From NCBI GenBank assembly GCA_023627715.1, contig JAMAHW010000122.1:1-64000 (forward strand): DNA of 64,000 nucleotides, in the 5' to 3' direction. Made by a program: the position numbers and the translations under genes. The notes beneath the pieces were generated by a model that was not told the origin of the DNA, made no database searches, and saw nothing but the letters and a program-made list of their open reading frames with translations. Of this stretch, positions 54,404-64,000 are shown in pieces. Numbering within the stretch: the first letter of the stretch is position 1; every line of letters starts with the position of its first letter. This stretch comes from Periconia sp. R9002 (lineage: Eukaryota > Ascomycota > Dothideomycetes > Pleosporales > Periconiaceae).

Positions 54404-57400
54404 CGTGTCGAGCCTTCTTTTGATCAGCTTATGTGTGTCGTTGAGTCAGCGTGGAGTGAGCGATGGGGGCCGGACTTCGTATTATAACGCCGTGTGCTCG
54501 CAATAATTACCCCCTTCACAAGCTAGTCAGATTATTCCATCTGGATAGAAACACGACAACTTCGTGCGGAGAAAAATCTTCTGTTTACCCGCCGGAGTCA
54601 GGAATTAATCACGAGTCCACTCGCCACACTGTGGCTTTAAGAGAGCTAATCTGAAAATAGAAAGGTATTGCGTGCCGTTCCGTAGGATTGGTGGAGGATC
54701 TTGATCCCGGTATTTCAATATGCTATACCCGGTCTCCAGGGTCTCGGAGAAGAAGATGATATCCGGATCCGGAGCAGAACATGATATCCGAATGCTTTGG
54801 ATCTGCTTTTCTATAAAAATACAACTTCTTTTGCTTCTAAAGATGTATCATCCAGGTATTCGTTGATTTTAAGTCACCTTTTCTTACCCAGCATGCGCTT
54901 TTAACTAAATGAACATTGTAAACCCTCTATTGAACACCACGCGGCTATGGCGTGCAGAGATACCATGCGCGGCAGCTACCAGGTCGCATGTGGCGCATAT
55001 CGCGTGGACATTGCAGAATTACCAATGACGGGTAGGGCGTACCCAGAGCGGGTGTCACGCATACACCTTACCATAAATTAAGCACGTAGCCGTTACCAAA
55101 GCCAGACTCTCGTCACGTCGGCCTTTTATGCCATCATTGGTCCCTTGGAAATGTTCGAGTAGTATTCAACAATCCAACTCGATTTAGTGAGTGTGTACAC
55201 TAGTTCAACCAATATCGGTTTCGTTTTCTTCAGCCTCGGTCCGTTTCACACCCACTTGCGGATGAAAAAGTGATATATCCCATCTTTCCAAAGTCGGAAA
55301 CTAATGAGCCTTCACGCATCATTAGAAATCCTGCAACAAGGTAAACCCTGTAACATGACATGATAGACATGCAATCAAGTGTCCTCTATGATTGCACGAC
55401 AGATTACCTTGCATGAAATACTGTCAGCTTCAACGACCAACAATATCATTTTCTGCACGATATTCTAGACTGGCGTTAGTTTACAGTTTCCTCGCAAATT
55501 TTTACCTTTACGGGGGATGTATATTGAAACAGGAGCCTGTAAACTTTACAGAAAGCCCCGATAGCAAGGGGTTGGAATCGGCGTGGGGAAATGTGGAAGT
55601 CAGTGAATCAGTTCGCGCTCGTCTACGTGAACCTGTGTGGAGGAGCCATTGGAGGTGGAGAGTCTTGAGCGAGAAGTTTAGTACTTCACTGAAAGACCTC
55701 TCACGACTTGCTTCCCATCGGACCGTATTAATGACCTATCCGACCTACAAGCACTACTCTCGACGACGTCTGCCAAAACCTCGCACTATGGAGTCAACCA
55801 AGATAGAAACAACGTTCTCAGCTGACTGCTGAACACCCCACTCTCCATCCACTTATCCTTTTGCAAATAATCAGTGGTCAGGGACAGACCGTTTATCATT
55901 CAGGCTTGCGTGGTACACAACACGACAGTTTCCGGGGCACCGCGCAACATGCCGCTGTCCCACCTCTACCCTTGTTGTGGCTTGATACAAGATCCTAGAC
56001 AAAGCAAGGGTAAGCTGGTAATCTGCGATTTATCCTCATTCGAGACCGTACACTCGTATCTGCTGTTGGATCAACTTCTTTCTCAACGGTGATAACGAAT
56101 TTCATGAGAATCGCTATCCTCATCGAGGGGAAAAAAGAAAAATTAAGCAAATTTAGGTTCTGATAGTAGGAAGAGAGCCAGATGTACAATAAAGTTATCA
56201 AAACACAATTCAGTGTCCAGCCTACAGTGCTTAGGTTCAAACCCAAGATCTAATCCCCTTTGCTTCATTGAACCTTCTCTGCTCCGGGATTTAATCCGAG
56301 CCAGTCTTGTCCAATGTCTAAGAATGAAGGTCGGTACATATATCCTCTACCCTTTCCATATTCGCGGAAAGTACCGAAACAACCCTTCTGTGTATACCGA
56401 CCCGAGCGGCGCGCGACGCTTCAACCCCTGTTTTCGGGCCTTCCCGTTTGCTCCACGAATTTCGTCACACTTGGCTGGATGCTGTCTGGGATGTATGCCA
56501 GAAACTACGTGTGGCGGGGTGTTACACGATCGGTGGGTATTACGTGGAGGAGTGTATATCCATGCGTATCTATCTATGTGGGAAATGTATATTCGGTAAA
56601 TGAAGATGAGATCTCATGCCTGGAGTGGTACACTGCCTCTATAGCGTATGCATACATATACGACCCCCTGCATCGAGAGCCCGATACAGAAGTTTGGAAC
56701 GTCCCTCTATATATGTGGTGCGACCCCGAAGGACTGTTATGCACATAGACGAGAACTTCCATCCAGCATCCCACGCAACTTTCTTTTTCGATCTTCGTAA
56801 CTCTTCTGCACCCCTCCCCCAAAGCTGACTTTGTAACAACATGACTCGCTAATGCAGCCTCCTGCATCACGGTACCGAGTCTCCACGCGCAGTCATACCA
56901 AATCCCACTTTTACATCTCACTTCAATGGAAGAAATAACTCCCCAAACTTCGATACGAGCAGTCATATTGTATCCTCACCCCCACGAATAGGCCCACCTA
57001 CCCACTCACCCCCGCCCCCATACTTTCCTCAAAAAGATCTACATGCATGTTTATTTATGCACAAGCTTACTTCTCCCACGCAGGGCGCATATACGCTTAC
57101 TCAAATGACACATAACATGATGGACGCACTGCATCTTGTCCGCTTGGCTGCGTGATGCACTGCAAACATGGAGGATTGGGGAACGGTGAGGGGAAACGGG
57201 AAAATATCCGATTGAGATTGTAAGTTGTGGTACTGTAATACGGTGGATACGGCTGTTGTCGAAGGGGGAGGGGTGTGTACATACGTTATTGGGCTATTTT
57301 TATGATACAGTTTCGAGGATTTTGTGCAAGTACTTCAGTCCATATTGTGATAATAATACACTCGTGGCAAGACGTATCAGAAAAAAAAACGGAACAAGAG

Positions 57401-57975
57401 ACAGGTGCGTTGTGCGAAAGCTTTTTACCGAAGAACATAGTGAAGGGAAATCGAGGTTGGAAAGATTATCATTAAACATGAAAATGAGAGTTTTAATCTA
57501 AACGTCTACGCAGTCCACCAAGAAACATAACAGACCTCTTTAAGCACAGAAAGAAATCTAATAAGGTGCAAGGATATACAAGGAAGAACAAAGTTACCTC
57601 TCATTTGGGACTCCGTTCCGTTTCGTTCGTTCGTAAAGTCATGGGCCAATGAGATATGACAGGGACAAACGAGAAATAGCCAAAATGCCATAGTCATGCG
57701 CTTTTACCGACCTCGCGCCATGCAATGAAAAAAAATCAAAGTTGTTAATCCGAAAAGAAAGAAGGCAAACACTTCAAGCAAATCCCTGCTCGACCCCTTC
57801 CATTCCTGCTCAACGGCCCAAATAGAAGCGAACTGCATATCAATCCCCCTATAAAAGAACTTGCAGCAGACATGGCGCACCGCTGTGCAGCGGAAAAGAG
57901 AAATACGGGTCATGGGCGCGACACGGACGCGTACATCAAAACGACAACGTACCTCGTACACGACGTCTGAGATGA
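54404..57975. other. Long intergenic stretch
   Basis: About 3.6 kb, the longest gap in the window. Frames of 130-146 codons exist (55392-55832, 56314-56748 and an opposite one) but their composition does not look like protein. Left part is the GH28 promoter; the right end is 3' flank of the forkhead gene. Confidence 0.5.
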
Positions 57976-59767
57976 TCACGCAGTACCGTTGGAGTAGTAA
58001 CTATAAGCCTGATCGCCGACGCTCATATCCAACGGACCGAAGGCCGCATCATCCGAAGAGGTCAGTTCCCAGACACCGCAATCCTTTCCGGAAGCCGAGA
58101 ATGAGTCCGGGGTGCGCGGCTCGTCGGTGTCTTCGGGGGATGGCGCGATCCAGAGCGGCTCGGAAGCGTGTATATCGGCGCCGGAATGGCTATGCTGGTC
58201 ATCGCTACCATTGCTATCATGCTGAAAGAGCGGCGTCGGTTCAGGGTGCGTAGGGATTTCAAGGGGGAAGAGCGGGGGGGTGCAGTGCTGCGTGTTGTAC
58301 GATGCGCAATCAGTGGTGGAGAAGAGATCGAAGTTAGAAGTCGAAGGGGTTGATGGAGAGAGTATGCATGGTCGTTCCACCGGAGCATTGTCGAGTTCGT
58401 CCCGCGCCTGGTAACCGTAGTCGGCGTCTGAGAGGACGGGGGAGTCATTGTAAAACGGTGAATCTGTCGTGTCGAACATGGGTGATGCATGGGCTGTCGT
58501 ATCGCAACCGGTGCTAGTACTGGGTTCCGACCGATACGCGTGTTTTCCTACGGTTGTGTACGGTTCGTTGCTGATTCTCGCTGCTTTGCGGTTTTTGGCG
58601 GAGCGACGGGCGGCGACACCGCCTTTTGCGCCGGAGGCTTGTCGTTTGGGGACCGATCTCTGGTTGCGATAGATCCGTTTGTTGGGTTGCTTTGTGCGGT
58701 AACGGGTGGTGGATTTTACGCCGTTGCGGATTGCGTCGTCGGTGAGGCGCCATATGTATCCCCTTCGTGTATCATCAAAAGGATGCTCTACTTTCTCAAA
58801 GCCCTAGGTGTGGTTAGCCACTATGAGAAGAGTGGTTTTAGGAAGAGCTTACCCCGTTCATGGAAAGATTGTGTCGGATACTGTTCTGCCATCCTGTGGC
58901 GTTCTTGTCACCTGCCTTGTCGGTATTTCGCTCAAACCACTCATAGATTTCTCTCAGAATCATGCTGTGACCAGGGACTTCCATGAGCGCGCGGTATATT
59001 AACTGAGCATATGGCTGCTCTTGCGCATTTGTGATATCCTCGTATTTGCTTGTGTATTCGTGAGAAACAATGCGTTCATTTCCGTTACGTGCCGACGATG
59101 GAATGATGGTAGTTGGTTCGTATGTGCTGTCATATCCCGCGTGCTCGTCATGTCTAAATCCAGACCCAAAGTCGTCGTGATTATCACCCGTCAAGAAATT
59201 GTTTCCGTTGCCGTTGATGCTGAAATATGAACATTCCATGGCTTCCACTGGCTGAAATTGATAAGCGTTCGGTGGATAAGATGGCAAGATACCGTCCCGA
59301 GGTAGGCCAGTGAGGTCGGTTTCCGTATGATATGAGCAGGAATGAACGGGGTGAAGGTAAGAAAGCTCATAGTCATTTTCGTATTGCATATTAATCAGCT
59401 GAGAAATGTGATGGTCTGAATCTTGATACTCAGGGAAGTTCTGTCGTGTTCCAAAGTAGGGCATTTCCTGCTTGATAGAGTGGCTGAAAATGGTTTCATG
59501 GTCAAGCTCCCACTTCATGATGTTGGGGGTGTCAAAATCCTCGTAAGATACGATGAGATCTGACGTAGAAGCATTTGTCGGGGAGTGGGCTTTCATCGTA
59601 ACCAATGTTGCAGTGCTATTAGGAGCTGATAATGGAAGCAGGGCATCGGAGATATTTTTAGTAGGGCATACGTCCTTTTGTGGTTCAACGGTATCAACAC
59701 TAGCGGTACCATCCACTGAGCTGGATCGGATGATTGAGTGGGCGTGGGGCATATTTTGCGGTCCCAT
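57976..59767 (-). CDS. Forkhead transcription factor
   Basis: Two exons, 59767-58853 and 58803-57976, joined over a 49-nt intron, give 580 aa. The winged-helix domain spans the intron: QPYAQLIYRALMEVPGHSMI, then YEWFERNTDKAG and GWQNSIRHNLSMNG, and after the splice FEKVEHPFDDTRRGYIWRLT. The recognition helix (WQNSIRHNLSMN) is canonical. A basic nuclear signal follows (RRSAKNRKAAR), then an acidic/Ser-rich C-terminal region. The domain sits in the centre with a long polar N-terminus, as in fungal Hcm1/Sep1-like factors, though I cannot fix the subgroup. The start is uncertain: the frame is open to 60187 and an in-frame ATG at 59968 would add 67 residues. Confidence 0.85.
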
Positions 59768-61228
59768 CACTACGACCAGGCTGCCTGCGTATTGAATGTA
59801 TGGCTGATTGGAGCTTGGGCAAGGATCGCTACCAACACGGTCCGTGAGATGAGAAATAGTGAAGGAAAAGGGCGAAGAAGTAGGCCACTGCTTTCTTAAC
59901 GGGATGAGGTAACAGCTAAGGCGTACGAAGTGTCTGGCGGTGCAGGATTGGATACCGGACGCTTTCATTGTGACGCGAATGCAACTTCCCGTCACCAACT
60001 CACTGGCAGAAGCTTGATGCTGAGAGGTGGGGGATTGTATGCAGTAATGCGCCAGGCAAACACAAGACAGGATGTCAAAGGACTGACTTACATGCCATGG
60101 CCAATCCCGTGGGTAAGTATCACGAGGGTTACCGTCGCCGAAAAGCCTCGCTGACAACAGAGTAGATCCCGGCCGGATGACATCCAAGCCTCAATCCGTT
60201 GTCAATGGACATGTCCCACGAAGGCGGCCCGTTTTCTGTACTGAGAGTTGATTGAACCTGACTGGCTAGGCCGGCCCGGGAAATGCAGGAGCACGAAATT
60301 ACTGAAAGCCGTATCCCAAATACATCCCGGCCTCAAACGTTTTACTGTACGTATCCGGCTTTCGCAAAGTTTCTAGAAGTCTGCAAGGGCAATATGGCGT
60401 CTTTTTTCTCGGTCGCGGTAGAGGGGAAGGCGGTCAGTCGTTTCGGACCTACAAATACCTGCTCCAACAATATAAGCATAGTTAGAACTAGGCGAAATAG
60501 AACATTATGTATCGAATGTGATGTAAAGAACAGAATCTGGCAATAATTTATCATTCGACTCTGAATTTGCGTTCCAAAGTAGCGAAGAGAGTGGCTCATG
60601 TGAAACAGCGCTTGCCCTGTATCCATCTGCAGCGTGCTTCTACGAAAAGCCAAAAAGCAAGCATCCGTGGGCCCCACCTAGCAGGTGTAACACAATTTGA
60701 CAATCTTTTCCGGTGAAAGGTGTCATCACCTAGTCCGATTTTATTGCTGTATTTTTGCCCTGATTTTCATTGGCTACTGAGCTGCAATGGAGGGTGTGTC
60801 TTGAAGTGCCTATGTACGTATGCCGCAAGGATGCAAAAAGTCCGATTTGATCGTTTAGATAGCCGTACAAGTTCCATTACGATAACTTGGCATCACGCTC
60901 TTCTGCACGATGCGACCACACATAGTTGTACCTAATGGGACTCTTCCGTTTCAGTAACCAAGCATGAAATCAACACTTGATAGAAGACGTGTTGATACGC
61001 TGGTACCATGTGGCATCTAATCAGCGGCCGGAACTTGGGGGAATACTGCGCATTCTGGGAGAGCACCAAGACTATTTATCCAAATGGTTTCCGAAAAATC
61101 AACTATCCCCATTTTATGAAAGTGACGTACTCCATTGAAGAATAGTGGGTTGTAGCGATGTACAAGTACGCCTCATTTGATGTAGAACAGACGAATTAGA
61201 CTGCCGCCTGGTCGGCAGTGTGGCCAGC
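59768..61228. other. Forkhead 5' region and intergenic sequence
   Basis: About 1.45 kb. The first 420 nt are an open continuation of the forkhead frame and may be N-terminal coding or leader with introns (a GTAAGT donor at about 60087-60092, minus strand). The rest shows nothing. Confidence 0.4.
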
Positions 61229-62972
61229 TCATTTCCTGTAGTAAATTTTCTTGAACTGGAAATGGAGTTGCAATATTCCCTTCCTAACGTTAGCTTCGTA
61301 CAGATACTAGGGATTGCATAATGAAGATGAGAGGATGTTGTAACTATTACGACTGTCCAAACCACATAAGGTAGAACAATATTTGACATACCTTATCGAA
61401 ACTGCTTTTGAATCCGCGTTCCCTTTTTGCACTGTAATCCCATTCTTTGTCCACGATGCGGAACGCAATGTCTTCGTAAGGTGGACCGGCAATGAAGCGG
61501 ATCAAACATGTATCGTCCTCACCAGCGGGCGCAAATGACTCACCACGTCGCCTACCATTCTCACGCTCGATTTTGTACGTTGGGGCCTTGGATTTGTCGA
61601 TGAGGTCAGGGTAGAAAATATTGAACTTGTAGCCCTGAACGACCTTGGGGGGCGGGTTATCGTGATCGTAGTGCGTCTGGTTGTACTTGTTCCACTCGTA
61701 ACCCATTTGTACACGGTTGAAATAGCGTGGTTTCCTGGCCTTGTATGGCTTCGCGGACCTAACCTCTTCCTCGGCGGTGAAGACCTCTTCACCCTCTTCC
61801 ACACCTCGAGCGACCTCCCTCTCATACATAGCCATGGTGACCTGTGAAAAATCCTCTTTCTCGACGGGCGCGAATCGCGAGGCAGATGTAGAACCAACCG
61901 GGGTAGCTTTGGCCTTGGTGAGGACACTTGTAGTATGTTCCACCTTATTTTGTACGGGAACATAACCCATCTTCAGGACCTTGCGACGCTCGCTCATGAC
62001 GCCTTCCAAGAATTTCTTTTCGTCAATCTGTGGCAGCGCTTTCTCCTCGGCGCGAAGCTTCAGTGAAGGTTCTGGGTCCAGAGAAGGATCGTACGGAAGA
62101 GCTACATCAAATGAGCTCTGCCGGGGCTCTCTGGCGGCAGAAAGCATTTTTTCCACTTTCTCCTTGACGGTGAGTGCCGCTTCTTCTTGCTGTTTGCGCA
62201 AGGCTTGCAAGCGCTCGCCTAGTATTTCCTGCGACACCTTCCTGAGCTTGGCCTTTGCCTTCCACACGCGCAGGTTGCGCAAAAGTTGTTCCCAGTAGTC
62301 ATAGTCGATCGGTTCGTCTGAATCTAGTTTCTTTTTGACCTGTCCCTCAAGCGTTTCCAGTTGTTCATATGTTTTTGGCGCGAGTAGGCGGTCGATATCG
62401 GCGGAAACGGAACTGGTACTCCGGGCATCTCCTGAAGCGCGGAATTTGCGTATTCGGTCTTTGCAAATAATATGTAGCGACTATATGAGTCAGATTAAAG
62501 TCATTAAGAATGCGGGTAAGGGGTGGCCTACATTCCAATAGTCACGGTTGTTTCGGTTAGTCTCCAGCGCAAGGTAATTGTCCACTTCCTTCTCTAGCTC
62601 TAGCAGATCATCTTCGCTGAGACCCTCCATCACACCCTCCGGGTCCACAATGTCTAGTTCATGATCCTCAATTTCTTCGTCCAACATGGTTTTGGTGGGA
62701 TCCACGAAGCGAAGGGTGACAGCCAGCCAGTCGATGGGCTTTGCACGGCCGCTTTTGACGCGCAATGCCGCCTTTTTCTTTGCCTGCTGTAGCACGAAGC
62801 GATCTTCGTCGGCAACCCATGCCTCCTCTTGTGCGTTCGTAGAGCTCGTGAAGCGTTTTGAAGGTTTCTCGTACGCGTGAGAGTTTGCGGAGCGCTTTGC
62901 GGGTATGGTAGATGAGGGCGCTTCTCCACGGCGCTGGTCGTTGCGCCACGGCGGAGGATTTCGAGATGACAT
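61229..62972 (-). CDS. cay1: Cactin, spliceosome-associated protein
   Basis: Three exons, 62972-62532, 62480-61392 and 61279-61229, give 526 aa. The mid-region domain is seen at about 85-250 (EDRFVLQQAKKKAALRVKSG, AVTLRF, YWNSLHIICKDRIRKFRA, LRNLRVWKAKAK) and the highly conserved C-terminal domain closes the protein: YKFNIFYPDLIDKSKAPTYK, DDTCLIRFIAGPPYEDIAFR and IVDKEWDYSAKRERGF. The last 16 codons (GILQLHFQFKKIYYRK) come from a tiny third exon after a 112-nt intron. Nuclear; in fission yeast and animals cactin supports pre-mRNA splicing. Divergent from the Nej1 gene with a 312-nt shared upstream region. Confidence 0.95.
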
Positions 62973-63284
62973 GATCCTCGAATTCGCTGTATATCTTTGT
63001 TGAGGAGATAAAACTGTCGTCTGTCGCAAATGATCTACCAAATCAGATTATCCTCGGTCCTTCACCTACGTGACGTAGAAGCACAGGCGCTATTCTTAAT
63101 CAGGCTAGCACGGAGATTGGCTTACTCAGCTGCTGCCTCGCAACTCACTCCGTCTTCCGTACGAATAGACAGATGCGTGTAGAAATTGACATGTAACGGA
63201 GATGAATCAATCTGGTACTTTTCTCATAATACTTTAAGAACTGCCAGATTGTATGCGTTGAATTATACCAGTCAAAACGACACC
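62973..63284. promoter_or_regulatory. Divergent promoter, cactin / XLF-Nej1
   Basis: 312 nt between two divergent start codons. No motif singled out. Confidence 0.4.
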
Positions 63285-64000
63285 ATGTCGTGCTGGCGTG
63301 TGCTACAGCTATCAGATCAACTAAACGACGAGCATATTCCACAACTTTTAGTCAAACCTCAATTCGACTCAGAAAGATATACCGTCTTCCTGACCGATCT
63401 CAGCAACATATGGAGTGAAGAGTTGGATCTGGACCGCATCGCACTTCGCGCTTCTACCCAGAAATCACCAATCGAGGTCAGCGAACACGACACTACACAA
63501 CTCGCCATTCTACTCGACAATGTCCGGAGGTCCTTAGAGACTTATCCTGATACAACCTGTCATATCACCAAAACTGATGACGCCGATGCCGATGCAGATG
63601 CTGATACCGTCATCCTTCACACTACTGTTGCCCTTCCAGAGCCTTTAGATTCCCTACACTGGAAATTCCACTTACGCAAAAGAAGCCCCGTGAGTTTTGT
63701 CCCAGGTACAAAATTGCCAAACCCACAATGCTCATGTCGCATGGTGTTAGGCGTTGTCAACGCTGAAGCATTTCAGCTTGAATTTCAACTGACTCTGTAC
63801 TCGTGATGTAGGCGACACTCAAAAATGAGCTTATCCTGCCATTGCTTGTTTCCTCGCATATCCAACTGGAGAGAATCGTTGGATTGATTGGAACTATATC
63901 GGAAAAGGATAGGGCAATTACGCGCTTGACGGATCAATTTGAATCTAGCAATATGGATCTCGCTGCAGCCTTCCCTAGCATCGGTGGTATGAAATCCGGA
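63285..64000 (+). CDS. nej1: XLF/Nej1-type non-homologous end-joining factor (partial)
   Basis: Partial at the right edge. Exons 63285-63689 and 63812 onward, with a 122-nt intron in phase 0. The N-terminal globular head is visible (MSCWRVLQLSDQ, SERYTVFLTDLSNIWSEELD, DTTQLAILLDNVRRSLETYP, LHWKFHLRKRSP) followed by the start of the coiled-coil stalk (LVSSHIQLERIVGLIGTISE). These fit the XLF family, which with DNA ligase IV and Lif1/XRCC4 joins broken ends in the nucleus. A DADADADAD run inside the head domain (about 63585-63606) is unusual. At least 198 codons are present; the C-terminal region is outside the window. Confidence 0.85.
63579..63606 (+). repeat. GATGCN coding microsatellite
   Basis: Four to five GAYGCN repeats encode alternating Asp-Ala within the Nej1 head domain. 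Confidence 0.6.

Noticed and set aside
55392..55832. 146-codon plus-strand frame
   Set aside because: No start context, no domain and no splice-supported extension; likely chance in non-coding DNA.
56213..56748. Overlapping frames of 128, 144 and 130 codons on both strands
   Set aside because: Opposing frames of similar length with no protein character. GGTTCAAACCC at 56232 resembles a tRNA B box, but no A box or cloverleaf could be found.

Overview
The window is nuclear DNA of a filamentous ascomycete (Pezizomycotina; the gene families suggest Dothideomycetes, perhaps Pleosporales, which is inference only). The evidence is many short GT-AG introns (mostly 45-75 nt), fungal-specific families (C2H2/Zn2Cys6 regulator, F-box/zinc-finger protein, DUF7514, fungal rhodopsin-domain membrane protein, asco-laccase, GH28) and ordinary housekeeping genes. 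No rRNA, tRNA, CRISPR array or intact transposon was seen. Exon coordinates were worked out by hand from splice sites and reading frame; multi-exon genes are entered as one span from first to last coding base.

Layout. 0-6.4 kb is accessory: an unrecognised 213-aa gene, decayed sequence that includes an inverted paralogous fragment, a TA-rich block, an F-box/zinc-finger gene and a small secreted protein. 6.5-21.5 kb is mostly core: DUF7514 protein, UDP-glucose pyrophosphorylase, a FolB-like protein, Sti1, a bZIP factor, arsenite methyltransferase, then a short secreted tyrosinase. 24.4-39.7 kb holds a rhodopsin-domain membrane protein and then a compact group: a C2H2+Zn2Cys6 regulator, a flavin monooxygenase, two PhyH-type dioxygenases, an MFS transporter and a CocE/NonD acyl hydrolase. 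39.8-54.4 kb carries secreted and oxidative genes: a Cys-rich secreted protein, a large tyrosinase, a BAHD-type acyltransferase, a laccase and a polygalacturonase, separated by long non-coding stretches. 57.9-64 kb returns to core genes: forkhead factor, cactin, and an XLF/Nej1 gene cut by the right edge.

How the genes may work together. The 26.6-39.7 kb group looks like a regulated pathway without a PKS or NRPS core: pathway-type regulator, uptake or export by the MFS carrier, aromatic hydroxylation by the flavoenzyme, two Fe(II)/2-oxoglutarate oxygenations and one ester/amide hydrolysis. Two of its gene pairs are divergent and share promoters. An identical 11-base motif (TCGGAAAGTGG) occurs upstream of the regulator, upstream of the MFS gene and between the hydrolase and the second PhyH gene, and GCGGGG boxes of CreA type lie beside it in two of the three places. 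I consider this the most interesting part of the window: a candidate undescribed catabolic or tailoring cluster under its own regulator and possibly under carbon repression.
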